Origin: Triglochin maritima
Lineage: Eukaryota; Streptophyta; Magnoliopsida; Alismatales; Juncaginaceae
NCBI GenBank assembly: GCA_963682175.1
Contig: OY821793.1
Span: 24,759,493 to 24,823,492 of the forward strand
Direction: 5' to 3'
Length of the DNA: 64,000 nucleotides
In this document: in pieces, positions 36,594 to 48,709 of the stretch
Layout: each line of letters opens with the position of its first letter
How positions within the stretch are numbered: position 1 is the stretch's first letter
The notes under the pieces: generated by a model
What the model saw: only the letters and a program-made list of their open reading frames with translations
Told to the model about the DNA's origin: nothing
The model's database searches: none
Made by a program: the position numbers and the translations under genes

Positions 36594-38938
36594 TCTCCAC
36601 CTTGGTTTAGATTTGTTACCTGAGTCTTCTTCTAACCCGCATCCTTCGTGTCTTCACGAGACACTGCTTGGCGCTAGCCCCGGAGCGCCCTCCTTCTCAC
36701 TTTCTGAGGACATTGAGAAGCTCCGAGCACAACTCGAACTTCTCCCGATTGACAACCTTGGTCATCATATCCGCAAGATTCTCACTTGTGTTGATTTTCT
36801 GGAGAACAACCTGCCCTTCTTCAACCTTACTTCAATATGTTTGGTCCTTGAATGGAACGTCTGATCCTTGGCTAGATAAATTGCACTTTGACTATCGCAA
36901 TGCAATTTGGTCACTTCCTATTCCATCCCCAAAGAGCTTACCAAACCTTTTAACCATATAACTTCTTTTCCGGCATCGACAACAGCCATGTACTCCGCTT
37001 CCGTTATAGACAACGCGGTAGTATGTTAGAGAACCGATCTCCAACTCACTGTACCTCCACCCAAAGTGAACACGTACCCTGTTGTGGACCTCCGTTTATC
37101 CAGATCTCAAACGTAATCTGAATCGACGTACCCCTCCACCTGCCTTTGTGCTCCATCTTTGGTGAACTTCAAGCTAACATTCATGATTACCTTCAGATAC
37201 CTCAACAACCACTTCAACGCTTCCTAATGCTCTTTTCCTGGGTTAGCCATATAACGACTCACGAGGCTATCTGCGTGTGAAATGTATGACCTAGTGCAGA
37301 TCATAGCATACATAACGGATCCGACTGCACTAGCATATGGAACTCTCTCCATATCTCTCCTTTCCTTTTCAGTAGAGGGGTTGCACTTCAACGAGAGCTT
37401 GAAGTGAGCACTAATAGGTGTGACCACATGCTAGGCGTTCTCAAGATTATACCTCTCGAGTATCTTCCGGATATAACTCCTTTGAGTGAGCAGAATTTCA
37501 CCTTTCTCGGTATCTATGGAGATCTCCATACCGAGAATCTTCTTTGCACTCCCGAGGTCTTTCATCTCAAACTCCCCGTGAAGCTTCAGTTTGAGATCAT
37601 CTATATGCTTCATCTCCTTAGCCGCGATCAACATATCATCGACATACAAAAGCAAGAACACATGTGTTCCGTCTCCAAGACTCCCCAAGTATACACAACT
37701 ATCATAATCACAACGTACAAAACCATTATTAATCATAAATAAATCGAACCTTTTGTACCACTGCCTCGACGATTACTTAAGTTCATAGAGGGACTTCTTC
37801 AGCTTGCATACTTTCCTTCCTTGCCTCGTGCGATGAACCCATCCGGCTGCCTCATATAGATATCTTCCTCTATGTGCCCGTGAAGAAAAGATGTCTTCAC
37901 GTCCATCTGCTCTAACTCCATGTTATCCATAGCCACCATGGCTAACAACACTCTAATAGAGGTATGTTTTACAATGGGTGAGAAAATCTCGTTGTAATCG
38001 ACCCCTTCCTTCTGAGCATATCCTTTTGCCACCAACCTTGCTTTATACTTTATCTCCTCCATAAGAGATGACCCTTCCTTCTTCCTGAAGATCCACTTGC
38101 ACCCAATCGCGCGCTTTCCCTTGGGAAGCTCCGTCAACTCCCAAGTTGGATTCTTATAAAGAGACTCCATCTCTTCGGTCATGACCACCATCCACTTGTT
38201 CATGTCCTCCTGCTCAATAGCTTCTTCGAATGTGCAAGGGTCCCCACATTCGGTAACAAGTGCAAACGCAATACTAGCATCATCGTGACCATACCTCACT
38301 GGTGCCTTTGTGATCCTCCTTTGTCTTCTTTGAGCAATACTCTCTTGCTCAACTTTCTCCTCTACTCGTGAGTCAATTGTTTCATGCTGAACTTCTTGAT
38401 TTGATTCTCCTCTTGAAGTCGTGACCTCAACTTCAATTTCGTCTTCCCGCATGGGATTCCCTTGCTGCTCTTTCTCCTCAAGGCCCTTGAGCAAACTCGC
38501 CTCATCAAAGACCACATTACTCCGTAGGAGTACCTTCTTGCTCACCGGATCTCAAAGCTTATATCATTTCACTGTCCTATCGTAACCAAGGAATATGCAC
38601 TCTGATTTTGAATCCAGAGCTTCGACCGTTGTGTCTCATCGACCAACGCATACGCTTTGCATCCAAATATCCTAAGCCTCGAGTAATCAAATGGCTAACC
38701 CGTCCACACTTCCCGATGCGTCTATAATTCAAGTGCTGATGACGATGAGATATTTACCAAGTAGCATGCAAGATCTACTGCTTCCGCCCAGAAATCCTTC
38801 GACATATTCGCATGAAGCCTCATGCTCCTTGCCCGTTCACATAGTGTCTTGTTCATCCTTTCAGTTATGTCATTTTGTTCCGGACTCCGCGGTGTAGTAA
38901 AATGCCTCGTGACGCCTTTGTGAGATATTGTTACACCT
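36594..38938 (-). pseudogene. Truncated Copia pol (integrase end, RT, RNase H)
   Basis: On the minus strand from 38938 come the integrase C-part (HFTTPRSPEQNDITERMN, FWAEAVDLACYLVN), a linker, and reverse transcriptase at 38545-37431. RT motifs are WIFRKKEG, YKARLVAKGYAQKEGVDYNE, IEEDIYMRQPDGF and the catalytic YVDDMLI. RNase H follows with YASAVGSVMYAMICTRS and, near 37080-36960, TTGYVFTLGGGTVSW and TEAEYMAVVDA. Frames shift at least twice and a stop lies after SWRSVL. The order integrase before RT is Copia order. Gag, protease and the integrase N-part are missing where the AT-rich array begins. A purine-rich AAGGTGGAGAT precedes the LTR. Confidence 0.88.
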
Positions 38939-41360
38939 CTCAAAAAAAAAAATCTAAATATCAAAATATCTTCAATAAATAGAATGGCCAAACAGTTTTT
39001 ACCTTTACATAAACATTAATATTGTTACACCTCTCAAGAAATGGAAAATATCATGAATTTTGAAATTAAGGATTTTTTAATCAAATTCCGTGTATTGTAA
39101 ATCTTCGATTTTCAAAAATATCTAAATTTCATAAAATATCTAATTTTTTCCATTTTTAACTTCAAATACTAAAAAGTATCTACACACGTCTCATATAGAA
39201 TAAAAAATGATTATGAATTTTGAAATTTAGAATCTTTATCAAAATTCGTGAGATACGGACTTTCATTTTTCCTCGAAAATGATAAATTATATATCTTTGT
39301 ATAAATAAGATAACTTAACACTTTCACATTTAATAGACATTTGTATCGTTACACCTACAAAAAATGACAAAATATCACGAATTTTGAAAAATATTTTTTC
39401 TTATCAAATTTCATGTGTTATGGTCTTCTTTTTTTCTTTGAAAACGATAAAGTCATAATATCTAAATATATACATAATTTATTTCTTTTTCTTCAAATAC
39501 TCAAAAATATTTTCGCGCCCCTTTTGAAATTAAAATTGATCATTAATTTTCAAATGTAGAATTTTTATCAATTTTGTGAGCTATACTCTTGAATTTTTCA
39601 TCGAAAATGATATAATATATCATTAAATCTCACAGGATATGAAAAATATCATGAATTTTGAAATACAAAAAAATTATCAATTTTTATGAGATATGTTCTT
39701 TCTTTTTTCCTCAATTACAATAATCTAAATATCATTGTATAAATAGGATTACTTAAAGTTTTCATGTTTGAATAAATATTATTATCATTACACCTATTAA
39801 AATGACAAAATAACATATTTTTTTGTAAATTAAAATATTTATTGAATTTCGTGAGTTATATCCTCTGATTTTTCTTCGAAAACGATAAAATTTTAATATC
39901 TCAATATATTGTTTTTCACATTTTTCTTCCTCGATTACTCAAAAGTACTTTCACACCTCTAGTGACATTAAAAGTGATCAAGAAATTTAAATTTTAAATT
40001 TCTATCAAATTTTGTGAGCAGTCTTTGATATTTCCTCAAAAATGATAAAACCCAAATATCTTTTTAATAAATAAGACGTCTAAATATTTTCACCTTTAAA
40101 TAACCATTAACTTACACCTCTCAAGAAATGGAAAAATATCATGAATTTCAATGTTTAGATTTTTTATCAAAAAATGTCTAAATATCTTTGTATAAATAGG
40201 ATGACTTAAAATTTTCACGTTTAAATAAATATTAGTATTATTACACCTATAAAAATGACAAAATAACATAACTTTTGTTGAGTAAGATATATCCTTTGAT
40301 TTTCGTCAAAAGTTATAAACTTAATATCTCAATATATACATAATTTTTCACTTTTCTTCGTCAATTACTCAAACCTACTTTCACACACTAGTGAAATTAA
40401 AAATGATCGTGGATTATAAAATTTCTATTTTTTTTTGCCAAATTTCGTTAGCTATAGTTGTTGATTTTTTGTCAAATTCCGTGAGCTATAGTCTTCAATT
40501 TTTCCTTCAAAAAAACAAAATCTAAATATATTTGTATAAATACAATTTAACATTTTCACCTTTAAATAAAATCATAAAATCATTCAAGAAATGATAAAGT
40601 ATCTTGAATTTTTGAAATTAGAATTTTTTAAAAATTTCGTAAGCTATACTTTGATTAATTTTTTTCCGAAAACCACAATCTAAATATCTTTATATAAATA
40701 AGATGACATAGAATATTCATGTTTGAATAAATATTAATATCATTACACCTATAAAAATGACAAAATAACATAAATTTTGTAAATTAAAATATTTATCAAA
40801 TTTCATGAGCTATAACATGACTCAATATTTTCAGCTTTATTTAAAATTACTATCATTAAATATCTCAAAATGAAAAAATATGAATTTTGAAAATTGGATT
40901 CTGTTTTTAAAATTTCGTGAGTAATAACATTTGGTTTTCTTTCAAAAAAGATAAAATCCTAATACTCCAATGTATGATGTATCCATAGTATTATTCCCTT
41001 TCATCTTTACATACTAAAAAGTATCTACACACCTCTCATGAAATGACAAATGATCATGAAATTTGGGATTTAGATTTTTTTTCAAATTTTTTGAGCTGGA
41101 TTTTTTCCTGGAAAACAATAAAAAATTAATGTCTTTGTAGAAATAGGATGACTTAAACTTTCACTTTTAAAAAAAAGTATTATTGCACCTCTCAAAAAAT
41201 GATAAAATATCATGAATTTTGAAAATTAATTTTTTAAAATCAGATTTGGGGTGTTATATAGCCTTTGATTTTTCTTAAAAAATGATAAAATCTTAATATC
41301 TCAATATATACATAAATTTTTCTCACCTTTCTTCTTCAAATACTCAAAAAGTGTTTCCAC
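38930..41360. repeat. AT-rich diverged tandem repeat array
   Basis: About 2.4 kb is built from variants of one block: TTACACCTCTC, AAGAAATGGAAAAATATCATG, AATTTTGAAATT, CAAATTTCGTGAGCTATA, TTTTTCCTCGAAAA, ATCTAAATATCTTTGTATAA, CACTTTCACATTTAAATAA. The TTACACCT anchor recurs at about 39349, 39787, 40239, 40742 and 41181, a period of roughly 440-500 bp. A related TACACAC-CTC half-unit sits between some anchors. No coding frame. It may be an eroded satellite or the inside of an old transposon. Confidence 0.75.
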
Positions 41361-41956
41361 ATCATTTGCATATGTGGAACCGATTGGCAGCAAGAACTCT
41401 AAGTTAATCTAAGTCTTATTAATGAATGAAAATTATTTTCTGCATTAGTTATCGTTATTATTTAGTAAGATCGGTTTTCCCGTATTATTGAGAATTTTGT
41501 ACGATTCCGTATACGGTCGCGGGAAGGGGACGCTACATTTTGACTTTAAATATGCAATTTTTTTAAAATGTTTTCTTGAGGTATTGGTTAAATGTGCATT
41601 TTGTAGCCCAATTTGTAGATTCGTAGCCGTTGGAGAACCAAGACCAAAATCACTCTAGCATCGTGGTTAATAGCACGCTCCTTGAGATTTAATTATGTAA
41701 ACGTAAAAAGGAAAAAAAGAAGAAGCGAAAACAACGTCGTGGTTTATGAATATTTTGCGGAAAGTAAATATATATAGAAAGCAATGCATTATCGTATTCA
41801 TCTATGTGGGTATGGATGCAAAATGGAATGACATACAAGGAAAAACCTTCTGTCTTATCAGAATATTAGTCCCAAGACTGCAAGTAAATAAAGTTGCACA
41901 TATCCAAAAACACCTCAAGCAAAACTAGTGTCGACGGTCAACAACATCTTCTTCAA
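41361..41956. other. Intergenic region upstream of DEFL gene 1
   Basis: About 600 bp with no supported gene. It probably contains the distal promoter of the first defensin-like gene. Confidence 0.4.
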
Positions 41957-41964
41957 ACTATAAA
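41957..41964 (+). promoter_or_regulatory. TATA box of DEFL gene 1
   Basis: TATAAAAG lies 70 bp before the ATG. The surrounding CTTCTTCAAACTATAAAAGA and ACCCCC closely match the promoter of DEFL gene 5 (46745). Confidence 0.7.
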
Positions 41965-42034
41965 AGAACCCCCAGAGTATGCAATAAGAACATAAATCGA
42001 ATAGGAGTTATAGACCACCACCAGATAGAAGAAG

Positions 42035-42596
42035 ATGACCAAGTCTGCACTGCTGTTGGGTTTCGTACTTATTCTTATTTCCACTGCAATGAGCAATCCT
42101 AATACTCAAAGTAATTATTTCGTTTGTACTTTTTAATTATTTTTTACTTGAAACTATATATACATATACACACATGGAATTAAAGAGGATCCTTCAAGGC
42201 AATAATTATCTTGTTTGTTCTTCTTTAAAAAATGGTCGTGGATCTTGCTCAACAACTTAAATGTCTAGTTAAATGATAAATAATCAGTAATGCTAGTTAA
42301 ACGATGATTTTTATTTATTGACAGTACAATTTATTTGAAATATATTTGATACAACACGACATGATAAGATGTACATTTCTAGCCTGTTAGTCATATGAAT
42401 TGAAACTACAGAAGCAAGGAAGTTGGCTACTGCTATGGACGCTCCACGCCAATGTTTCGACCATTTCTTCCTTGGGGCGGAAAATTGCGAATGGCTTTGC
42501 GATCGGGAGTGCTTTGTACTACACATTAAAAGGTATATAAGCTCTAATTGTACTGATTCGGGGGAGTGTTGGTGCAACATTAAATGTCGCCATTGA
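42035..42596 (+). CDS. DEFL gene 1: secreted defensin-like cysteine-rich peptide
   Basis: Exon 1 (42035-42110) encodes a signal peptide starting MTKSALLLGFVLILISTAMS. A phase-1 intron follows, and exon 2 (42412-42596) encodes the mature peptide to TGA. The joined product is about 86 residues. Mature cysteine spacing is C-x10-C-x3-C-x3-C-x12-C-x5-C-x1-C-x3-C, ending CWCNIKC-RH. This is the eight-cysteine, four-disulfide plan of plant defensin-like/LCR peptides, in which the C-x-C pair and the C-x3-C pairs form the Cys-stabilised alpha-beta fold. Such peptides are secreted and act in defence or in reproductive signalling; which applies here cannot be told. The intron after the signal peptide is the usual family position. 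TATA is at 41957. Confidence 0.85.
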
Positions 42597-42919
42597 TCGA
42601 GAGATGCATCGCCGACTCCACCACCACCTGCTTGATTAATTTTGATTTTACTTTTCATTTTGGTTTTTGATGGGTGAATAAGTTGTGATTGTTATGAGTG
42701 TGATTCTCATGGAGTTGAATAAAGTAAAACTTGATTGGAATAATAATCTTATGTATGTTACGGTATTACGTACTGGTATGACCTTGCATTTCTTGTGGGC
42801 AAGGATGTAACGGGATAAATGGAGAGATAATTTCTTCAATATATTCCAAATAATTGTGATGTGCAACAACACCTTTGAATATTCCATAATTACATAAGTA
42901 ACTTCAAATTTAAAAAAAT

Positions 42920-42965
<46 letters not shown>

Positions 42966-43468
42966 CGGTGAGGATATAATTGAAAAAATATTTCGAATGG
43001 AGGGTGTTTATTGTACTGTGCTATGTTAGAGAGTATTACGGATTTTTCAATATGTGAAGGTAATATCCAAGGAAGATGGATTAATTATCCCAAAAACATA
43101 TACAAGAAAAGAGCTTCAGTCTTGAAATTCTAATCATGACACATTTGTGTGAGGCAAATTACAAGGTGTGGTACTTATCGAAACTCAGCTTGACACTACA
43201 ACATAGGATCGATCCTTCATGGAGAAAGAAACATGCTCAACCTTTTGTCTTCTTGGATATGACTCAATTAGATGGTAGTTGTGACCGGGATGAGAAGTGA
43301 AAGCACACAGAAAAGTAGAATAAAGCAAAACCAAAGGGTATAATAAACATTACCAAGAACCAAGAACAGATAAAACTTGCTTTTGTCCCGTTTTATAATA
43401 TAATTAAATGACACCCATCCAAAACCCCAGAAACAAACAAATATCAAGAGCCATGAAATCTTCATGCC
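42597..43468. other. Spacer between DEFL genes 1 and 2
   Basis: 3' flank of gene 1 followed by promoter of gene 2. It includes a long (TA)n microsatellite at about 42918-42960. No other gene is seen. Confidence 0.5.
42918..42960. repeat. (TA)n microsatellite
   Basis: About 20 uninterrupted TA units. Confidence 0.95.
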
Positions 43469-43476
43469 TATAAAAA
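43469..43476 (+). promoter_or_regulatory. TATA box of DEFL gene 2
   Basis: TATAAAAA lies 66 bp before the ATG, a spacing like those of DEFL genes 1, 5 and 6. Confidence 0.6.
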
Positions 43477-43534
43477 AAACCACCACAACATCCCTCATCA
43501 GTATATTAATCAATCACCAGTAGAAGACGAGGAT

Positions 43535-43950
43535 ATGAAGTCTGCATTGTTGTTTGGGTTTCTATTTCTCTTTCTTTCCTCTTCAATGGGCATTACTATC
43601 ACTGAAAGTAAGTACAAAACATCTGCCGTCCTTCACTTCTCCTAAAAATTGTTTTTAACTCTTTTACACTCGTTGTATATTCCAACCGGTTATCCATTTG
43701 GTGGAATGCAGATTTGCAGCACAAGCCGGTAGTAATTAAAATTAATTCCTATGACTTATTGAAAAAATTATTTTTTACAGACCAGAAGAGGATCCTACAG
43801 GAAAAAGAATGTACTGATATGTATGACTTGTTGACTCCTGGATGTAGTCCCATTCTTTGTACAAGGGTGTGTGTGCAAAATCACAAGTATGATGCTATAT
43901 CGGCCGTGTGCAAGGCTTACAACCTATGCCTGTGCACATATTTTTGCTGA
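43535..43950 (+). CDS. DEFL gene 2: secreted defensin-like cysteine-rich peptide
   Basis: Exon 1 (43535-43607) encodes MKSALLFGFLFLFLSSSMG plus a few residues, a clear signal peptide. Exon 2 (43781-43950) follows a phase-1 intron and a TTTTTTACAG acceptor. The product is about 80 residues. The mature part has eight cysteines, C-x10-C-x4-C-x3-C-x13-C-x5-C-x1-C-x3-C, ending CLCTYFC. The segment NQKRILQEKEC before the first Cys resembles GQKRILQGKQC of DEFL gene 5, so genes 2 and 5 form one subtype and gene 1 another. No breaks seen. Confidence 0.85.
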
Positions 43951-44575
43951 AGACATGCATGCTTGTATCCAACTCTGTATCCACCATTTGGTTTATAACC
44001 GTTTGGTTGTGTCTACAAATGTATGCATGGTGGAACCAAATTAATAAAATGTAGTGGAGTTGAATAATATCATTCCTTTTCGTTTTATATATATGTTTCA
44101 TGTGGAGTTCAATTCCAAATATATATCAACTAATTATTCTTTATTCTTTTTTAATCATATTTTACATGTTCATTTGTGTCACATGTTTTTGCCTCTTGTA
44201 GATGATGATGGACTCATATCTGCTAATTTCTTGTAAACTGTTGTGTTAGCTAAAATCTGTCAACTCTGATTACAATTTATTCCTATAACCGCATGCATGT
44301 GAGGTTGATATACACAATCTGATTTTGATTCAACCATCCCAATTTCTATTTTCACTTTTCCTCCTATTTTCGCTTACCTCTTTTTAGAAAGGGTTGTTGT
44401 TCATGTTCAAGTACTTAAAGTCTTAAATGTCTAGGCACACGATAAACGATAACAAATGCTATTCATACGGTTTTTTTTTTGTCAATACAACTCATTTGAA
44501 ATATATTTGATACAACACACATGACAATCCGATTGGTCGTATTGTTGTTGGTTCTAGAGTGGTTCGAAAACGCAG
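43951..44575. other. Spacer and intron remnant before DEFL copy 3
   Basis: 3' flank of gene 2. From about 44480 the sequence matches the end of the DEFL gene 1 intron (CATTTGAAATATATTTGATA, then CAACAC). No exon 1 for copy 3 is present. Confidence 0.6.
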
Positions 44576-44757
44576 AAGCAAGGGAATTGGCACGAGCTAA
44601 TACACCTCGCGAATGTTACGAATTTTTTTGTGGGTCGGGAAAGTTGTCAACCGATTTGCTATGATCAATGCACTATGAGGCATTTCTGTAGGGATATCGT
44701 CTATTCCTGTACTGATTCGAGGGAATGTTGGTGCGGACTTGTCTGCATCCATGGCTC
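44576..44757 (+). pseudogene. DEFL copy 3: exon 2 only, frameshifted
   Basis: After a good acceptor (AAAACGCAG) exon 2 begins EARELARANTPRECYEF, as in DEFL gene 1. It then shifts frame at 44615-44630, where two bases are missing relative to copy 4. In the other frame the rest is readable: GRESCQPICYDQC, then YSCTDSRECWCGLVC. No signal-peptide exon lies upstream. Homology to copy 4 stops after CATCCATGGC, where unrelated transposon-like sequence begins. This is a 5'-truncated duplicate that cannot make a secreted peptide. Confidence 0.8.
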
Positions 44758-44759
44758 AT

Positions 44760-45420
44760 ACCTCTTGACGGAATTTTCGTCAAAAATGTTCTGGCGACAG
44801 TTGGCTCGTCGAGAATAGCCGAGGAAAATTTCGTCGGAGGTTCAATGTTTGCGCGCCAAAAAAAGGCACACAATGGTTTATTGTCGATGGAATTTCCGTC
44901 AGCAATAAATCTCACATTGCTACTATTGCCAACGGAATTTTCGTCTGCTATCGTTGCTACAAATAAAAGACTATTAGCTAGTGCCCATCCACAAAACATA
45001 TCAGGTTTATACATAGAACTTGTAATAAAAATCCATTTCAACCTCTAAGTTAAGGCACAAGTCAATTCCACGTACATTCATATACATTCATAATTAGATG
45101 TATTAAAATCTTTAAGTCATACAAAAGATAATATATCAATTAAGAGTCACAATGTAAATCACACAATAGCTCACAATTTAAACCATAAAGCATATCATGT
45201 CTTAAGTCATATTCATATACCATACTAATATCAGATATATCATAAGTCATAAGTCACGTATTATATATCAAAGGTATAAGTCATACTAAATATAACATAA
45301 GTCACACTATACATAAAGAGAAAACCAACACAAGTATATATACCAACTAAGGCTTAGAGGAAGTCGGATCCGTCTATGGATTGTCGTTACCCTGGGAGGA
45401 CGTATCCATGTCGTCACTCT
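44760..45420. mobile_element. CACTA-like transposon fragment between DEFL copies 3 and 4
   Basis: The motif GACGGAATTTTCGTC and variants (GTCGATGGAATTTCCGTC, CCAACGGAATTTTCGTC) repeat at about 44773, 44886 and 44935. I associate this with subterminal regions of plant CACTA (En/Spm) elements. No CACTA termini or transposase were seen, so the assignment is tentative. Confidence 0.4.
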
Positions 45421-45591
45421 ACCCAAAAAAAAGTGGAATTTGATTAGTAAGATAATCCCAAACATATAATTATCTTAAGAAATTAAAGAACAAAATTACA
45501 AATTAATCATACATATACACATATACAGACAAATGGTAATCCGATTGATCATATTAATTGTTGTCGGTTATCGTGAGGTTAGGAACAACAA

Positions 45592-45842
45592 AAGCAAAGG
45601 AATTGCCACAAGCTAACAAATCTCGCGAATTTTACGACAAGTTTTTTGTGGGTCGGGATAATTGTCAACAGATTTGCCATAAGCATTGCACGAGAACGCA
45701 TTGCTTTAGGGATGTCAACTCTTCCTGTACTAATTCGTGTGAATGTTGGTGCAAACTTGTCTGCAATTCTGCATCTATGGCTGAGGGATCCATTGATAGA
45801 GAGACGCATTGCCGACTCCACCACCACCTCATGAATGTTTAA
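45592..45842 (+). pseudogene. DEFL copy 4: exon 2 only, degenerate
   Basis: The reading frame aligns with exon 2 of DEFL gene 1 (KAKELPQANKSREF, GRDNCQQICHKHC, SCTNSCECWCKLVC) but lacks a preceding signal-peptide exon. The acceptor AG has become AA (ACAACAAAAGC against CTACAGAAGC), and the first conserved Cys is Phe (REF against REC). The stop after the last Cys is lost, giving a tail to TAA at 45842. An extra Cys is present in TNSCEC. The frame is open but probably not expressed as a DEFL. Confidence 0.75.
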
Positions 45843-46744
45843 TTTGGATCATTAGCTTTCTTGTTCTTTTGGCTTGTGGTGGATTGGAATAAATCAATTA
45901 GTTGTGATTGTTATGATACGGACTCACGGAGTTTAACTAAATAAAAAATGATTGGAATAGTCTCATGCTCCTCTTATTAGTATGATTTGCATTTTGTATT
46001 TAACTTTGGTTACAATTGCAAAGTCAACATTTTTAGTCACAACGGTTAGGATCCTTAAGGCATATAAAATTATCTTGGGATGTCGGATGAAAACTGAAAC
46101 CGTGTGTCATGAAGTTTAGTTAAAGTAAGATAGAAATGTTGCAAAAAAAAGATGTACGTGGTGCTTTAATACAATTACAGGATGATTATTTGCTATATGT
46201 ATACCTCAAATCTCAAATTTGAAATCCAAGCCCTTCACGGAATGCCCTTTCTTTTGTGAAAGTGATCAATCAAGATATACTCCACTAATAGCGTACAAGT
46301 TTCCTATTTTCTTACTAATTATGTCTTGATTGTATGCTAAACATGCTGATGAAACAATTACAAGTGATCAAGATGTATTTATTTTCTAAGGTTTGGAATT
46401 CAAATATTTTCCAACAAAATTATTTCCTAATGTCTTGAATCTTGATTGAGTAATTCAAGACTTTTAAGCTTTTAAAGCCGGGAGTATTTTTTTCTTTGAG
46501 AAAAATAATTTAGAAATTAAGTAAGGTATAAGAATTGATACAAGAAATTGGATACACCTCTCTTCGTTTTGTTTTTTAGAAAGCTAAAATCATTATACAA
46601 GGAAAGAAACGTTATAAGGAAAGAAAAACCTTATATCAAGAGATAACTTTATTTTCGTCACAATCTTGTTAAAAACAAAACTTCAACTTTTCCAAAATCC
46701 AGCTCAGAATATCAAGATAATTGTCATCACAACCTTCTTCACAC
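45843..46744. other. Spacer before DEFL gene 5
   Basis: AT-rich 3' flank of copy 4 and upstream region of gene 5; no other gene seen. Confidence 0.5.
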
Positions 46745-46752
46745 TATAAGAG
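46745..46752 (+). promoter_or_regulatory. TATA box of DEFL gene 5
   Basis: TATAAGAG lies 54 bp before the first base of the ATG, in the context CTTCTTCACACTATAAGAGA then ACCCCCC. This matches the DEFL gene 1 promoter over about 25 bases. Confidence 0.7.
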
Positions 46753-46805
46753 AACCCCCCTAAGCATGCCACAAGATTGTCACATTCACCACCTACCAGA
46801 AGAAA

Positions 46806-47283
46806 ATGATTAAGTGTGCAATGCTCTTTGGTTTTATTTTTCTTCTACTTTCCTCCGCAACGGGCCGTCCTAATTCCGAAGGTAAGGAAAACATCTTCAA
46901 TCTTAATTTTCTTTTTGGAATTACTTTTTGATAATGAAATTTCGATGCCAAAAAATCAAGAATCAAACGTGATTTGCAATCAACATTCAAGAACTTAGAA
47001 TCTTCGTACTAAGTTTAGTCCGACTATCAAAATGTGATTCCAAACAAACTCTTGAAGAAATTGGTGTAACTTATTTATTTATTTATTATCTTTGATGTTT
47101 TAAGGTTTGGGCCAGAAGAGAATCCTGCAAGGGAAACAATGTGCCGGAGATATTGAGTTCCCCAGACCAACCGGATGCACTCCTGAACCTTGCAGAATTT
47201 CGTGCATGCATAATGTAGGAACTGCGTTTATAAGTTCAGAATGCAGCTTCAACAACGTATGTGTATGTGTGTATGTCTGTTGA
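46806..47283 (+). CDS. DEFL gene 5: secreted defensin-like cysteine-rich peptide
   Basis: Exon 1 (46806-46881) encodes MIKCAMLFGFIFLLLSSATG plus RPNSE. A phase-1 intron with GTAAGG donor leads to exon 2 (47105-47283), ending at TGA. The product is about 84 residues. The mature part has eight cysteines, beginning GQKRILQGKQC and ending CVCVYVC, with TGC, EPC and ISC between, fitting the C..C-x4-C-x3-C..C-x5-C-x1-C-x3-C plan of DEFL gene 2. It is distinct from gene 1 in the mature region although the promoters are nearly the same. Intact. Confidence 0.85.
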
Positions 47284-48490
47284 AGAAGACATGTCTCAAA
47301 ATCTACCATCAGTTGTTATTTGTTTCTTTGATATTTTTTAGATGTGTGGTATGCATCAGAATAATGACATGGACTGGTTGTTAATTTCATGGTTCTTGAG
47401 TTGAAATTCAAATACCAATGGTCAGCAAGTATTATTATTTTTATTTGTTTTAGTTCAATTATGATTTGTTTCAGTTCAATAGTGTTCTTTTTGGAAGCAT
47501 GCAAAACGATAAAGGAGCAAATTTAAATAAAAAGGGGGTAATGGTATGAAAATTTCAAGGCAGTGTGGATTCTAATTTCCCATTACAATGACAATGTCAT
47601 CTCTCATTGAGTCAACACTTCACTTTAATGATTAGCTTACATTGAGTGAATGATCATCTCGCATCAATTACTCTTCGTTTTTATTGAGTCGGTTTGACTC
47701 TCATTGAGATGATTGATATAAACAATAACCAGTTTTTCTCTACCGATCGAGACTAATTCAATTGGAAGATTCATTTTTTGTAATCAACACCACGTATTGG
47801 ATTCTAGTCGTCTCGGTCCACATGTTTGAGATTTAAAATATAATGATCACACGGGTTGAAGAAAAAATAGAAAAATTGAGACGTACGTACTACTTGAAAT
47901 CAAAATTCAAACTGTTGACCATTCTGGAGTGCTGAAAAATGCAGTGTTTGCCAGTCAACCGCCAAGGGAGGGGGAGGCAGAATTTACAAATTTACTCATG
48001 GAAGGACACACTTTCTGATCATGTTAGACGAATCACGTTTGTGTTCACACGATTATAAACATATTACATATCAGATATTGATAACAGTCCAACATTACGA
48101 TTATTAATTAGTCAAATATAGGTTAACATATAACATTTATATATTCAAATGTACACGAGAAGACAAACAACCCTAGTATATATAGATGCACTAATACATC
48201 TCAATTTAGAAACTGCAAAATGAAAATAGTACAAAATTGCACACAATCTGATTCAGGTATGCCACATTATATATCAATTAAGTTCCACTTATCCAGTCTT
48301 TCAGGAATGTAATCTTCAACATCATTAACTAAATCATATGGAATTCATTTACACATTCTTCCATAAATGACAAAATAGTTGCCCAAAACACTTGTATATA
48401 ATCTTCCATAAATGACAAAATAGTTGCCAAAAACCTCTACATATACCACTACTTAATCGTATACCTGATCACTATCAAGTCCAAGATCTC
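47284..48490. other. Intergenic, no gene seen
   Basis: About 1.2 kb of AT-rich sequence between DEFL gene 5 and a subtilase-like fragment. A short direct repeat (CTTCCATAAATGACAAAATA and GTTGCC) occurs at about 48359 and 48404. Confidence 0.5.
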
Positions 48491-48502
48491 ATGTTGTTAG
48501 CC

Positions 48503-48709
48503 ATGGAGAATCAAAATCTCTTAGTCATAGTTCTCTTCCTATTGTCAAGTAAAGTATTGGTGCAGTGCTCAAGCACTAGTACTGAAACTTTCATAATCCA
48601 AGTCCTACCATTTGATGAGAACACTTCATTTGCCAACTCCGGCCCCTTCCATAGAAGAATATATACTACAATTAATTCTTTCTTACCCGAGTATATCATG
48701 CAACTTTAA
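48503..48709 (+). pseudogene. Subtilase N-terminal fragment (signal peptide plus start of propeptide)
   Basis: MENQNLLVIVLFLLSSKVLV is a good signal peptide. It is followed by ETFIIQVLPFDENTSFANSG and RRIYTTINSFLPE, which looks like the beginning of the I9 inhibitor propeptide of plant subtilases. The sequence then runs to a stop, and no catalytic domain follows. The FANSGPF heptapeptide also occurs in the subtilase pseudogene at 34701-34771, so the two are probably related. The family call rests on recall of the propeptide pattern. Confidence 0.5.

Noticed and set aside
44725..45048. 107-residue frame after DEFL copy 3
   Set aside because: It falls in the CACTA-like repeat region with no family match.
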